64,000 bases of DNA from Thalassotalea_H castellviae (GTDB lineage: Bacteria; Pseudomonadota; Gammaproteobacteria; Enterobacterales; Alteromonadaceae). The notes under the pieces were generated by a model, which made no database searches, was not told the origin of the DNA, and saw only the letters and a list, made by a program, of their open reading frames with translations. The stretch covers positions 89,613 to 153,612 of the forward strand of contig NZ_JAVRIF010000010.1 of NCBI RefSeq assembly GCF_031846185.1, in the 5' to 3' direction. Each line of letters opens with the position of its first letter. Within the stretch, counting starts at the first letter, position 1. A program made the position numbers and the translations under genes. This document shows positions 17,983 to 27,823 of this stretch, piece after piece.

Positions 17983-20682
17983 TCACCGTAATGGTAAGGC
18001 ATGTGCCGCTGACCTAAATATGGTGTTTAATAACATAACATTTAAACCATCAAGATAAGCTCTTGTCGTCGGTTCTTGCGTGAAACTAATGACCATGCCT
18101 TTAGCCATAGGTTGGTGAATCAAGTAAGGTTTGTATGCTAGTTGTTTTTTATTTTCTTCCCAAAGGTAACCACTGGCTAACACATTATCAGCACTGCTAA
18201 ACCAGGCAACGTTCTTTCCTGAGGCGAGTTTAATTGGCGTATATATGTCGTTCCCGTAGGCAATTGCCGTTAAATTTTGATTTACGCCAGCCGTTAACCA
18301 ATGCTCTTGATCGACTTCAATATTGGCTAATACGCCTGCGACAAAATCGGGTTTTTCTTTTGTATTTTCGCTAGCCTTGATCAAACTTTCTTTTGATGTA
18401 AATAACTGGCCAGCTATTTCTGAGTCTTTGGCAGACTCTTTAGCAGGCTTCTTTTTATCTGCCTTAGCTTTAAAGGCCCTTTCTCTTTTCACTGCTAGTA
18501 AACCAATGGCTTGATCTGCGGCATACTTAGTCGCTCTACCAAAGGTAATTAACACTCCACCGCGTTTTACCCATTGCTTGATATTATCAGCACCACTTTT
18601 ACCTAGCGCATCCATATAATTGCCCGACGGTAAAATAAGTACTTGATAATTCGATAAATCAGCCCTTTTAAGCATAGGCGTACGGATTGCTGTTACGGGA
18701 TAATTAAATTGTCGTTCGATAACAAATCGTGAATTTCCCGCACTCAGTGAGCTTACCGGCTCATCCCATGCCATCGCTATTTTAGGTGCGATCATATTGA
18801 CAGTATTGCCACTACCAAAACTAGGCCCTTCGGTAACCCAACTGGTATTTACGCCAATAACTTTTGCACCCGTTTGAGCAGCGATTTGCTCTACTTTGCT
18901 CGCCAAGCCGTCGTCATTAGCACGCTTTTCAATGATCAATGAACCTGCAGAGAAATGATGCTTATTATCTAAAACAAAGGCTTTATCGGCACTTTTAACA
19001 GAAATACCCTGTAATAATGCTGCCGTTAAAAAACGACCTGCCGCCATGTCACCCCACTCAACGACGAAGCCAACAGTTGCATCAATATTTGATACATGGC
19101 CAACAAGGTGATCATCAGCTTTCACAAATTCAGTCGTTACTTTTATCGCTTTATTGCAATGCTCGACATCAACATCAAACATTAACGGTAATGACCAACC
19201 TGTTGTATCGTATATTTCATCATGTAGTTTTCGACTACGACGACGCTCTTGCTCCTTTATGAACTTACTGTCCATATCGACTTGTTTACTAAAGGTTGTT
19301 GTGACAAAGCGTCCTTTCGGTTGTGCTGAATCAATAAAGTAAGCACCCGCTTGGTAGGTTTTCCCACAACTTTTAAATGCTTTTTTCGCTCGATGCACTT
19401 CAACGTCATGTTGTGCCATTAACGTAGCTAGGCGATGAGTACCTGCTTTATTACGTTGATTAGGTAAAATATAAATACGCTCTTTTTTATCTTTACCTGC
19501 AGCAATTGCATTTACTTGATAATCGTAATAATCATTTAATAACTTTTGATGATTTTCTGATACTGCTTCAGCCGTTGATACAGAAGCCACAAAATGACGG
19601 TGCACGGTATTAAAATACGTTAAAACTTCACCGGTTTTCTTTTTATATAATTCACCTCTTGATGAAGAAACTTCATAGGTTGAGGCCGACGCACCATAAA
19701 AGGTTGGCCAACTATCGCCATAACCAGGGTAAAAAGCATCAAATATTTCACGGGTGAAAAAGTCAAAACCTAAACGGTCAAAGTGTTTACCGTTATTGCG
19801 ACCGACAATAGCAATATTATCTATTTGCGTTTTGGTCATATGAGGATTAAACGGTTGAGCGGAAGGTGAAAAGTAATAACTTTGATCACCGCCCATCTCA
19901 TGCAAATCAATCACCACTAATGGACGGTATTTATTGATTGTTTTAATTCTACCGGCTGTTTCAGGTTGTGTGATGGCTAACCAGTCTCGGTTCATATCAA
20001 ACAAGTAATGATTGGAACGACCACTTGGCCATGGCTCATTGTGTTCGGCACTTAAACGATCGTCACTGTGTTGCATACCAACCGTTGAATAGTAACGACT
20101 GGTAAAGCGAGTACGCCCATCGGGGTTTTGTAGAGGATCAATAAACACTAAGGTATTGGCTAAAATCTTTTGATTGGTAGGTTCATCAGGTGCCGCCAAT
20201 AAATGATAGGCCATCATCATTGCCGCATCTGTACTACTTATTTCGTTACCATGAACACCATAGCCTAGCCATACTGAAGCAGGTAATTGAGTAATTAGTT
20301 TTTTCGCTGTTTTTTTATCGGTTTTTCGAGGGTCTGACAACTGCTGCATTTTATTGGCAAAGTCATCAAGGTTTGCAATATTGTTAGCGTTACCTATCGC
20401 CACATATATTAGCTTTCGTCCTTCCCACGTTCGACCATATTCAAGCAGCTTTATTTTTGTCGGTTCAGCGCTTGCTAATGCTTCAAAATATCGCAGCATA
20501 TCAGAGTAATTCGTAATGCGATCTCCCACCTCGTAGCCCAGTACTTTCTCAAAAGTAGGGATAGAATCGCGGTATTCGCTACCTGGCCACATTTTGCTTG
20601 AAGCTGAGTTAGCAAACGAATTTACAGAAATAAGCAAAGTAATCAGTACTGAGCAAATAAATGATAAATATTTGAATATCAT
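17983..20682 (-). CDS. Exported M14-family zinc carboxypeptidase
   Basis: A peptidase of about 899 residues. The N-terminal M14 domain shows the zinc ligands in WLGYGVHGNEISSTDAAM and the later VIDLHEMGGDQSYYFSP, with substrate-binding segments DPLQNPDGRTRF and FDMNRDW. The C-terminal half (about residue 500 on) looks like a glutamine-amidotransferase-type fold (YQVLILPSGNYMD...GGVLITFG), often found in such large M14 proteins. The ATG at 20682 is chosen because it begins a clean signal peptide (MIFKYLSFICSVLITLLISVN); an upstream start 78 bases earlier would bury it. Substrate unknown; likely used for extracellular or periplasmic peptide degradation. Confidence 0.88.
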   Translation of the reverse strand: MIFKYLSFICSVLITLLISVNSFANSASSKMWPGSEYRDSIPTFEKVLGYEVGDRITNYSDMLRYFEALASAEPTKIKLLEYGRTWEGRKLIYVAIGNANNIANLDDFANKMQQLSDPRKTDKKTAKKLITQLPASVWLGYGVHGNEISSTDAAMMMAYHLLAAPDEPTNQKILANTLVFIDPLQNPDGRTRFTSRYYSTVGMQHSDDRLSAEHNEPWPSGRSNHYLFDMNRDWLAITQPETAGRIKTINKYRPLVVIDLHEMGGDQSYYFSPSAQPFNPHMTKTQIDNIAIVGRNNGKHFDRLGFDFFTREIFDAFYPGYGDSWPTFYGASASTYEVSSSRGELYKKKTGEVLTYFNTVHRHFVASVSTAEAVSENHQKLLNDYYDYQVNAIAAGKDKKERIYILPNQRNKAGTHRLATLMAQHDVEVHRAKKAFKSCGKTYQAGAYFIDSAQPKGRFVTTTFSKQVDMDSKFIKEQERRRSRKLHDEIYDTTGWSLPLMFDVDVEHCNKAIKVTTEFVKADDHLVGHVSNIDATVGFVVEWGDMAAGRFLTAALLQGISVKSADKAFVLDNKHHFSAGSLIIEKRANDDGLASKVEQIAAQTGAKVIGVNTSWVTEGPSFGSGNTVNMIAPKIAMAWDEPVSSLSAGNSRFVIERQFNYPVTAIRTPMLKRADLSNYQVLILPSGNYMDALGKSGADNIKQWVKRGGVLITFGRATKYAADQAIGLLAVKRERAFKAKADKKKPAKESAKDSEIAGQLFTSKESLIKASENTKEKPDFVAGVLANIEVDQEHWLTAGVNQNLTAIAYGNDIYTPIKLASGKNVAWFSSADNVLASGYLWEENKKQLAYKPYLIHQPMAKGMVISFTQEPTTRAYLDGLNVMLLNTIFRSAAHALPLR

Positions 20683-20872
20683 GTGATAAAAAGTCCGAAG
20701 AAAAAAAGATGCCACTAACCTATCGTTAAGTTTGTATTTTATCAACACTAAAACTGACAAACGGATAAAGTCGTTATAAATGACCCTTATTTTTTATTAA
20801 AAAACCCAACCAACTGGATATATAACCAGTATTAAATTACACTATGCTTATTTGTCAAAGTTTAACGATTTC

Positions 20873-22792
20873 ATGAAGCTTTATCTTGCTGAAAAACCCA
20901 GTTTAGGTCGTGCAATTGCCGATGCACTCCCAAAACCTCATAAAAAACATCAGGGGTTTATCGAAGTGGGCAATGGTGATGTCGTTTCATGGTGTATTGG
21001 GCATATTTTAGAGCAAGCCGATCCTGATAATTATGACGACAAGTATAAAAGGTGGCAATTAGATCACTTGCCGATTGTTCCCGATAAATGGCAACTGAAA
21101 CCCAAATATAAAACGAAAAGTCAGCTTAGCGTCATCCGAAAATTAGTCAAACAAGCCGACCAATTGATCCATGCGGGAGATCCAGACAGGGAAGGACAAT
21201 TATTAATTGATGAAGTTATCGATTACCTAAATGTTGATGAAGATAAAAAAAAGCGAACTCAACGGTTATTAATCAGTGATTTAAATCGTTCGGCCGTTCA
21301 GCGAGCGCTACAACAATTGCAATCCAATACTGCATTTATGCCTTTATCCGTGTCTGCTTTAGCAAGAAGTAGAGCCGATTGGCTATACGGTATCAATTTA
21401 ACCCGCGCTTACACCATTCAAGGCGGCAAAGTAGGTTATCAAGGCGTGTTGTCGGTCGGTAGAGTACAAACCCCTATTTTAGGTTTAGTGGTCAACAGAG
21501 ATGATGAAATTAACCAGTTTGTTGCCAAACCTTACTATCAAGTAACCGCAGATATTCAGACAAAAAATAGCGAAAGCTTTATCGCTACATGGCAACCGAG
21601 TGCAGCTTGCCAGCCTTATATGGACGATGAAGGCCGTGTGCTAGTAAAAAGCCTCGCTGAAAACGTTATCCAGCGTATTACAAATCAACCAGCGAAGGTT
21701 AGCACGGTTAAAAAAGAACAAAAACAGCAACCACCACCTTTGCCTTTTAACCTTTCTGCTCTGCAAATTGCCGCCGCGACGCAATATTCAATGAATGCAA
21801 AATTGGTGTTAGACGTTTGCCAAACTCTGTATGAAAAACATAAATTGATCACTTACCCTAGATCCGATTGTCGATATTTACCAGCCGAACAGCACCAACA
21901 AGCAACGACTATTTTAAAACATTTATCGCAATTAGATGGCCCCTTGAGCGAGGCCGCTATTAATGCCAACTCGGTATTAAAAAGTAAGGCTTGGAATAGC
22001 AAAAAAATAACAGCTCATCACGCGATTATACCTACAGAAAAGCCGTCACAAAACATCACCTTAAACAGTTTTGAAAAGAACGTTTATCAACTGATCACCA
22101 GACAATATCTTGCTCAATTCTATCCAGCTTATTTATATAACCATACGAAAGTTGACCTAGATATTGCCGGCGGCTTATTCACAGCGAGTGCAAATGTCCC
22201 GAAGCAAATTGGCTGGAAGTGTTTGTATAAAAAGGAAAATAAAAACAATGAAGCTGATGCGGTACAATATTTACCTGAGATAAACAAAGGGGACATTTTA
22301 CATTGCCAACAAGGTAACTTGTTGAAAAAAATGACCCAAGCACCTAAGGCCTTCACTGATGCGACATTATTAGCCGCTATGACCGGCATCAGCCGTTTTG
22401 TTACCGATAAACAGCTTAAATCGATATTAAAAGAAACTGATGGTTTGGGAACGGAAGCAACGCGGGCTAACATTATCGAATTATTATTTAAGCGAGGATT
22501 CTTAAAGCGACAGGGAAAACTAATTCATGCAACAGATGCAGGCAAAGGACTAATTAATGCATTACCTGAGCAATGTACAACCCCCGATATGACCGCTCAA
22601 TGGGAAGCTATGCTAAATAACATCAGTGAAAAAAAATCAACTTATCAAAACTTTATGCAGCCTTTATCCGAAACAATACATGATTTAGTTACGATTGCAT
22701 CTAGCCATTTACCCACCTCTTTAAAAGGGATCAAATCAAGCCAAAAGCCTGCTTATATGAAGAAACGTAGGCGGAAGAAAAATGCTGTCTAA
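20873..22792 (+). CDS. topB: DNA topoisomerase III
   Basis: Type IA topoisomerase of 639 residues that relaxes and decatenates DNA. The Toprim motif MKLYLAEKPSLGRAIADALPKPH opens the protein and DPDREGQLLIDEV provides the metal-binding acidic residues. The catalytic tyrosine lies in LITYPRSDCRYLP. SVGRVQTPILGLV and the C-terminal EATRANIIELLFKRGFL are also typical. The ATG at 20873 matches the family N-terminus; a TTG 21 bases upstream is less likely. The tail is basic (MKKRRRKKNAV) and lacks zinc-finger cysteines, as is usual for TopB. Confidence 0.95.
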   Translation: MKLYLAEKPSLGRAIADALPKPHKKHQGFIEVGNGDVVSWCIGHILEQADPDNYDDKYKRWQLDHLPIVPDKWQLKPKYKTKSQLSVIRKLVKQADQLIHAGDPDREGQLLIDEVIDYLNVDEDKKKRTQRLLISDLNRSAVQRALQQLQSNTAFMPLSVSALARSRADWLYGINLTRAYTIQGGKVGYQGVLSVGRVQTPILGLVVNRDDEINQFVAKPYYQVTADIQTKNSESFIATWQPSAACQPYMDDEGRVLVKSLAENVIQRITNQPAKVSTVKKEQKQQPPPLPFNLSALQIAAATQYSMNAKLVLDVCQTLYEKHKLITYPRSDCRYLPAEQHQQATTILKHLSQLDGPLSEAAINANSVLKSKAWNSKKITAHHAIIPTEKPSQNITLNSFEKNVYQLITRQYLAQFYPAYLYNHTKVDLDIAGGLFTASANVPKQIGWKCLYKKENKNNEADAVQYLPEINKGDILHCQQGNLLKKMTQAPKAFTDATLLAAMTGISRFVTDKQLKSILKETDGLGTEATRANIIELLFKRGFLKRQGKLIHATDAGKGLINALPEQCTTPDMTAQWEAMLNNISEKKSTYQNFMQPLSETIHDLVTIASSHLPTSLKGIKSSQKPAYMKKRRRKKNAV

Positions 22793-22841
22793 AGTTAGTT
22801 TGAATTCATCAACACGCTAACCGTTCAATTTTAAGCAAACA

Positions 22842-22870
22842 AAAAAGCTCACCGCAGTGAGCTTTAAAAA
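22842..22870. terminator. Bidirectional terminator between topB and fadA
   Basis: AAAAAAGCTCAC / GTGAGCTTTAAAAA with a CGCA loop between two convergent genes; A and T runs on both sides allow it to work in both directions. Confidence 0.85.
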
Positions 22871-22896
22871 ACAATTAGGTGTAAAATTTAGAAATA

Positions 22897-24060
22897 CTAA
22901 ACTCTCTCAATAACCGTTGCGATACCTTGGCCTAAGCCAATACACATAGTTGCTAAACCAATATTAACATCTTGGCCTTCCATCAAGTTCAACAACGTAC
23001 CTGTGATACGAGAGCCAGAACAACCTAATGGGTGACCTAAGGCAATAGCGCCGCCGTTTAGGTTGATCATATCATCAGCTCTGTCTTCTAAACCTAACGC
23101 GCGAACACAAGATAACGCTTGTGCAGCAAAGGCTTCATTAAACTCAGCTAATTCGATATCCGCCAGTGTTAAACCTGCTCGTTTTAACGCTTTTTTCGTG
23201 GCTGGCACTGGACCAAAGCCCATGGTTGAAGGATCGCAACCAGCAACCCCCATACCGCGAATTTTAGCGCGCGGTGTTAAACCAAGCTCTTTTGCTCTAT
23301 CCGCTGACATCACTAACATTGCAGATGCACCATCAGATAATGCTGATGAAGTACCAGCGGTAACTGTGCCATTAACAGGATCAAACACGGGGCGTAAGCC
23401 TGCTAAGGTTTCTACCGTAGTTTCAGGACGAATCACTTCATCATGTTCAACAAGAGTTAACGCGCCCATGGCATCATGACCTTGAGTTGCGACAATTTCA
23501 TTCGCCCAACGACCATCAAGTGTAGCTTGGTGAGCACGTTGATGTGAACGAGCAGCAAAAGCATCTTGCTGTTCACGGGTAATACCATGTTGTTTACCGA
23601 GTAACTCAGCAGTTAAACCCATGTTTCCCGCAGCACGAGAGATGTATTTACTTAACGCCGGATCAAAATCCACGTCATACATCATAGGAACATGGCCCAT
23701 ATGTTCAACACCGCCAACAATGAAAACATCGCCTTGACCCGCCATAATATTCGTTGTGGCATCATGTAATGCTTGCATCGATGAACCACATAAACGGTTC
23801 ACAGTAACGGCACCGACAGACTTGGGAATACTTGTTAATAATTGAGCATTACGAGCAATGTTAAAGCCTTGTTCTTTCGTTTGCTTAACATTTCCCCAAA
23901 TAATATCTTCAATTAATGCTGGATCTAAATTTGGGTTTCTCACTAATAGCTGTTGCATTAAGTGTGCAGATAACCCTTCAGCACGTACGTTACGAAAAAC
24001 ACCCGCTTTAGAGCGCCCCATTGGTGTACGAATACAATCGACAATTACGACTTCTTTCAT
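22897..24060 (-). CDS. fadA: 3-ketoacyl-CoA thiolase (fatty acid beta-oxidation)
   Basis: Beta subunit of the aerobic fatty acid oxidation complex; cleaves 3-ketoacyl-CoA with CoA to release acetyl-CoA. The 387 residues include the acyl-accepting cysteine in VNRLCGSSMQALHDA (about residue 91), NGGAIALGHPLGCSG with the catalytic His, and the terminal cysteine in ATMCIGLGQG. Length and motifs match FadA. It begins 9 bases after fadB, with a GGAG ribosome site overlapping the gap, so the two are one operon. Confidence 0.96.
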   Translation of the reverse strand: MKEVVIVDCIRTPMGRSKAGVFRNVRAEGLSAHLMQQLLVRNPNLDPALIEDIIWGNVKQTKEQGFNIARNAQLLTSIPKSVGAVTVNRLCGSSMQALHDATTNIMAGQGDVFIVGGVEHMGHVPMMYDVDFDPALSKYISRAAGNMGLTAELLGKQHGITREQQDAFAARSHQRAHQATLDGRWANEIVATQGHDAMGALTLVEHDEVIRPETTVETLAGLRPVFDPVNGTVTAGTSSALSDGASAMLVMSADRAKELGLTPRAKIRGMGVAGCDPSTMGFGPVPATKKALKRAGLTLADIELAEFNEAFAAQALSCVRALGLEDRADDMINLNGGAIALGHPLGCSGSRITGTLLNLMEGQDVNIGLATMCIGLGQGIATVIERV

Positions 24061-24069
24061 GATGGTCTC

Positions 24070-26229
24070 CTAAGCTGTTTTAACGTCAGTAGTGAAATAA
24101 GATTTACCTGAGGCTGCCATATCTCGCATACCCTCTGTAACTTGATAAATTTCACCTAAGTGGGCAAATTTATCTGCCATTTCGATAAAGTTAGTTAAAC
24201 CAACGGTTTCTAAGTAACGAATTGGTCCGCCTCTAAATGGTGGGAATCCCAAGCCGTAAATTAAGCCCATGTCAGCTTCGGCGGCGGTATCAACAACACC
24301 TTCTTCTAAACATCGAACCACTTCGTTCACCATAGGGACCATTAAGCGAGCAATAATCTCATCGGCAGTAAACTCTTTTGAGTCAACTTTAAACAAATCA
24401 TATGCAGCTTGGGCAGCAACTTTTGTTGGCTTGCCACGTTTGTCTTTACCGTAATCAAAGAAACCACCACCATTTTTCTGTCCTAAACGATTAGCATTGT
24501 ATAAAGCGCTAACAGGGTCGTTATCAATTTTTGCCATACGTGTTGGGAAACCAGCCGACATAACACCTGTACAATGATCCGCCGTGTCAATTCCTACAAC
24601 ATCTAACAAGTATGCTGGACCCATTGGCCAACCAAACTGTTTTTCCATCACTTTATCAACTGCAGTAAAGTCAGCGCCTTCAAGCACTAACTGACTAAAA
24701 CCGGCAAAATATGGAAATAGTACTCGATTGATATAAAAACCAGGACAATCATTTACAACGATAGGTGATTTACCCATTTTAGCTGCATATGCAACCACAG
24801 TAGCGATTGTTTCATCGGATGTTACTTTGCCACGAATAATTTCAACTAAAGGCATTTTATTGACTGGATTGAAAAAATGCATGCCACAAAACTTATCTTT
24901 GCGCTTTACACTCTCGGCAAGTAAATCGATCGAAATAGTTGAAGTGTTTGAGGTAATAACTGCATCTTCGGCAACATATGTTTCAACTTCAGCTAATACT
25001 GCCGCTTTTACTTTCGGATTTTCAACAACCGCCTCAACGACAATATCAACGTCTTTCACGCTGTCGTAACTAAGCGTTGGGGTAATATTGTTTAACACGC
25101 CTGCCATTTTCTTAGCATTAATGCGACCACGATCAGCAAGCTTTGATAAAATACCTGCAGCCGTTGTTAACCCTAAATCAAGCGCTTGATTGTTAATATC
25201 TTTCATGACAATCGGCGTGCCTTTATATGCTGATTGATAAGCAATACCGCCGCCCATAATACCGGCACCTAACACAGCAGCACGTTCAACGGATTTCGTT
25301 GCTAATTTACCAGCCTTTTTGGCTTTACCTTTAACCACTTGGTCCGCAAGGAACAATCCAATTTGCGCGGTCGCGGCATCCGTTTTCGCTAAAGCTGCAA
25401 ATCCTTGGTTTTCTAGTGCCATTGCACCTTCTCGACCTAATCCAGCCGCAGCTTCTATCGTTTTCACGGTTGTCATAGGTGCAGGGTAATGTTTGCCTGC
25501 TTTTGCTGCGATCATGCCTTTGCAAGTAGTAAAAGTCATCACAGTTTCAGTTGGCGATAACTTTAAAGGCTCTAATTTTGGTAGACGTTTGGCGCGCCAA
25601 TCTAACTTGCCATCAATCGCTTGTTGTAAGGTAGTTAAAGCAGCTTCACGTAAATTTTCAGGTGCAACAACGGCATCTAAAACACCTGCCGCTAAAGCCT
25701 GTTCAGCTTTATGCGCTTTACCTGTCGACATCCACTCTATGGCGTTGTCAGCGCCAATAAGGCGCGGTAAACGAACGGTGCCACCAAAGCCAGGCATTAA
25801 CCCAAGTTTGACTTCTGGTAAACCAATAGAACATGTTGTATCGGCAATACGATATTCACACGCTAAAGAAAATTCACAACCACCACCTAACGCAAAACCA
25901 TTTAACGCCACGACTTTTGGTAGTTCAATATCTTCAAAAGCATCAAAAACATCAGAACCTTGTTTTATCCAAGGAATAAGTTCATTTTCGGGCTTCTTGA
26001 AAATTTCTAAAAATTCTGTGATGTCTGCACCAACAATAAAGTTAGCTTTACCCGAGGTAATTAATACCCCTTTTGCTTCATCGCAGTTGTTAATCGCTGC
26101 AATAACCGCTTTATATTCTTCAAATGTAGCCTGATCGAATTTGTTTACCGAACCTTCAGCGTCAAATTTAAATTCAACAACGCCATTGTCCAATAACTCG
26201 GCAGAAAGGCTTTTGCCTTGAAATAACAT
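24070..26229 (-). CDS. fadB: Fatty acid oxidation complex alpha subunit (enoyl-CoA hydratase / 3-hydroxyacyl-CoA dehydrogenase)
   Basis: Multifunctional protein of 719 residues. The N-terminal crotonase domain has FALGGGCEFSLACEYR and GLPEVKLGLMPGFGGTVRLPR. The NAD-binding motif VLGAGIMGGGIAYQSA lies near residue 320, with HFFNPVNKMPLVEIIRG and the duplicated C-terminal dehydrogenase domain after it. The ATG at 26229 gives the standard MLFQGKSL N-terminus and has an AGGAG site 8 bases upstream; the GTG 15 bases earlier overlaps that site. Operon with fadA. Confidence 0.96.
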   Translation of the reverse strand: MLFQGKSLSAELLDNGVVEFKFDAEGSVNKFDQATFEEYKAVIAAINNCDEAKGVLITSGKANFIVGADITEFLEIFKKPENELIPWIKQGSDVFDAFEDIELPKVVALNGFALGGGCEFSLACEYRIADTTCSIGLPEVKLGLMPGFGGTVRLPRLIGADNAIEWMSTGKAHKAEQALAAGVLDAVVAPENLREAALTTLQQAIDGKLDWRAKRLPKLEPLKLSPTETVMTFTTCKGMIAAKAGKHYPAPMTTVKTIEAAAGLGREGAMALENQGFAALAKTDAATAQIGLFLADQVVKGKAKKAGKLATKSVERAAVLGAGIMGGGIAYQSAYKGTPIVMKDINNQALDLGLTTAAGILSKLADRGRINAKKMAGVLNNITPTLSYDSVKDVDIVVEAVVENPKVKAAVLAEVETYVAEDAVITSNTSTISIDLLAESVKRKDKFCGMHFFNPVNKMPLVEIIRGKVTSDETIATVVAYAAKMGKSPIVVNDCPGFYINRVLFPYFAGFSQLVLEGADFTAVDKVMEKQFGWPMGPAYLLDVVGIDTADHCTGVMSAGFPTRMAKIDNDPVSALYNANRLGQKNGGGFFDYGKDKRGKPTKVAAQAAYDLFKVDSKEFTADEIIARLMVPMVNEVVRCLEEGVVDTAAEADMGLIYGLGFPPFRGGPIRYLETVGLTNFIEMADKFAHLGEIYQVTEGMRDMAASGKSYFTTDVKTA

Positions 26230-26542
26230 GCCTAGTCTCCTCACTTTTCATTAACGTAAAATTAGGGGTTAATAGTTGTGCTTTTAATAATAGTCGATTG
26301 AGTGTGCCTTGAAAGAAAACTAAAAGCAATAAATTTAAACAAGCGTTTTAAATATACGTATGAAAAAATATTATGTTATAGAAATTATAATCAACCTTTT
26401 TTATACAACTAACTGATTAATAGAAATAAATATATTAACTGTATTAGATATAATGAAATTCGAGTACAAATAAACAACAATATAAATAGGTAATACTGGT
26501 GATTTACCGTAAAATATATTTTATTTTTCTCTCAAGATTGAT
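26230..26542. other. Divergent intergenic region between fadB and the MFS gene
   Basis: About 310 AT-rich bases with no open frame. It must carry the fadBA promoter (leftward) and the MFS gene promoter (rightward). I looked for FadR- or PsrA-like palindromes and saw none that I would defend. Confidence 0.4.
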
Positions 26543-27718
26543 ATGAATTTATCTAAGATCACCCAACGCCCCGAAAACCTTTTGCTTGCCATGGCATTTA
26601 TTATGCCGCTCGTTTTCTCTGTTTGGATGGCACTACTTAATAACTTTGTTATAGAAAAAGCACATTTCACTGGGAAAGAAATCGGTATCTTACAAAGTTT
26701 ACGTGAGGTACCTGGCTTTTTAGCTTTTACGGTTATTTATCTCTTACTTTTTGTAAAAGAACAAAAATTGGCAATTATTTCGCTATTTATTACCGCCTTT
26801 GGCGTTGCTGCTACAGGTTATTTTCCAAGTGTCTACGGCTTATATATCACTACAGTTATTATGTCGGTAGGGTTTCATTACTTTGAAACCGTTAATCAAT
26901 CCTTAACTCTGCAATGGATAAATAAAGACAATACTGCGCATTTCATGGGAAGAATGTTATCGGCAAAGTCTGCGGCATCTCTATTAGCTTTTAGCAGTAT
27001 TTGGCTATTAATGGAAAAATTTACGTGGTCATATCAAGCCACCTACACTTTATTTGGCGGTATCGCGATAATATTTACCTTATTCTTAGCCCTGACTTTT
27101 AAACAGTTCCCTGTTCATGTTGAACAAGATAAAAAACTGATCCTAAGAAAGCGATATTGGTTATTTTACGCTTTAACATTTTTCAGTGGTGCACGCAGAC
27201 AAATATTTGTTGTTTTCGCTGGCTTTTTAATGGTTGAAAAATTTGGATATAGCGTGGCTGATATTAGTGCTTTATTTCTAATAAATTATATTTTCAATTG
27301 GCTGTTTGCCGCTCGAATTGGCAAATTAATTGGAATTATTGGTGAACGACGAATTTTAAAATTTGAGTACATTGGCTTGATCACACTGTTTATCGCTTAT
27401 GGCTTAGTTGAAAACTCCACTGTCGCAGCCGTCCTCTATGTTATTGACCATTTGTTTTTCGCATTAGCCATTGCGATTAAAACCTATTTTCAAAAAATTG
27501 CTAAACCTGAAGATATTGCTTCAAGTGCTGGTGTGAGTTTTTCTATTAACCATATTGCTGCAGTAGTAATTCCAGCTTTATTAGGCATGGTATGGATTAT
27601 TAACTCTTCTTGGGTATTTTATGTCGGCGCTGGCTTTGCTTTTTGTTCGTTATGTTTAGCGCATTTAATTCCAACAACACCAAAACAGGGCATTGAACTT
27701 AAATTTCAAGAAAGTTAA
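26543..27718 (+). CDS. Major facilitator superfamily transporter, substrate unknown
   Basis: A 391-residue inner-membrane protein with about twelve hydrophobic helices in two halves, separated by a charged loop (KQFPVHVEQDKKLILRKRYW, about residues 185-210). The second half starts with FFSGARRQIFVVFAGFLMVEKFGYS. Sequence is consistent with MFS but lacks strong substrate-specific signatures. It is a single gene diverging from fadBA, which could hint at a lipid-related role, but that is speculative. Confidence 0.75.
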   Translation: MNLSKITQRPENLLLAMAFIMPLVFSVWMALLNNFVIEKAHFTGKEIGILQSLREVPGFLAFTVIYLLLFVKEQKLAIISLFITAFGVAATGYFPSVYGLYITTVIMSVGFHYFETVNQSLTLQWINKDNTAHFMGRMLSAKSAASLLAFSSIWLLMEKFTWSYQATYTLFGGIAIIFTLFLALTFKQFPVHVEQDKKLILRKRYWLFYALTFFSGARRQIFVVFAGFLMVEKFGYSVADISALFLINYIFNWLFAARIGKLIGIIGERRILKFEYIGLITLFIAYGLVENSTVAAVLYVIDHLFFALAIAIKTYFQKIAKPEDIASSAGVSFSINHIAAVVIPALLGMVWIINSSWVFYVGAGFAFCSLCLAHLIPTTPKQGIELKFQES

Positions 27719-27738
27719 TGCGCCAAAAATGCCGAAAA

Positions 27739-27777
27739 AAAAGTTGTGTCATTTTTTAGAAAAACGACACAACTTTT
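27739..27777. terminator. Bidirectional terminator between convergent genes
   Basis: Twelve-base perfect stem AAAAGTTGTGTC / GACACAACTTTT with a 15-base loop, located between the MFS gene (+) and the EAL-protein gene (-). Confidence 0.85.
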
Positions 27778-27823
27778 ATTGGGTTTGCTATGTGTTAAGC
27801 CCATTACATTTTGTTAGGAATCA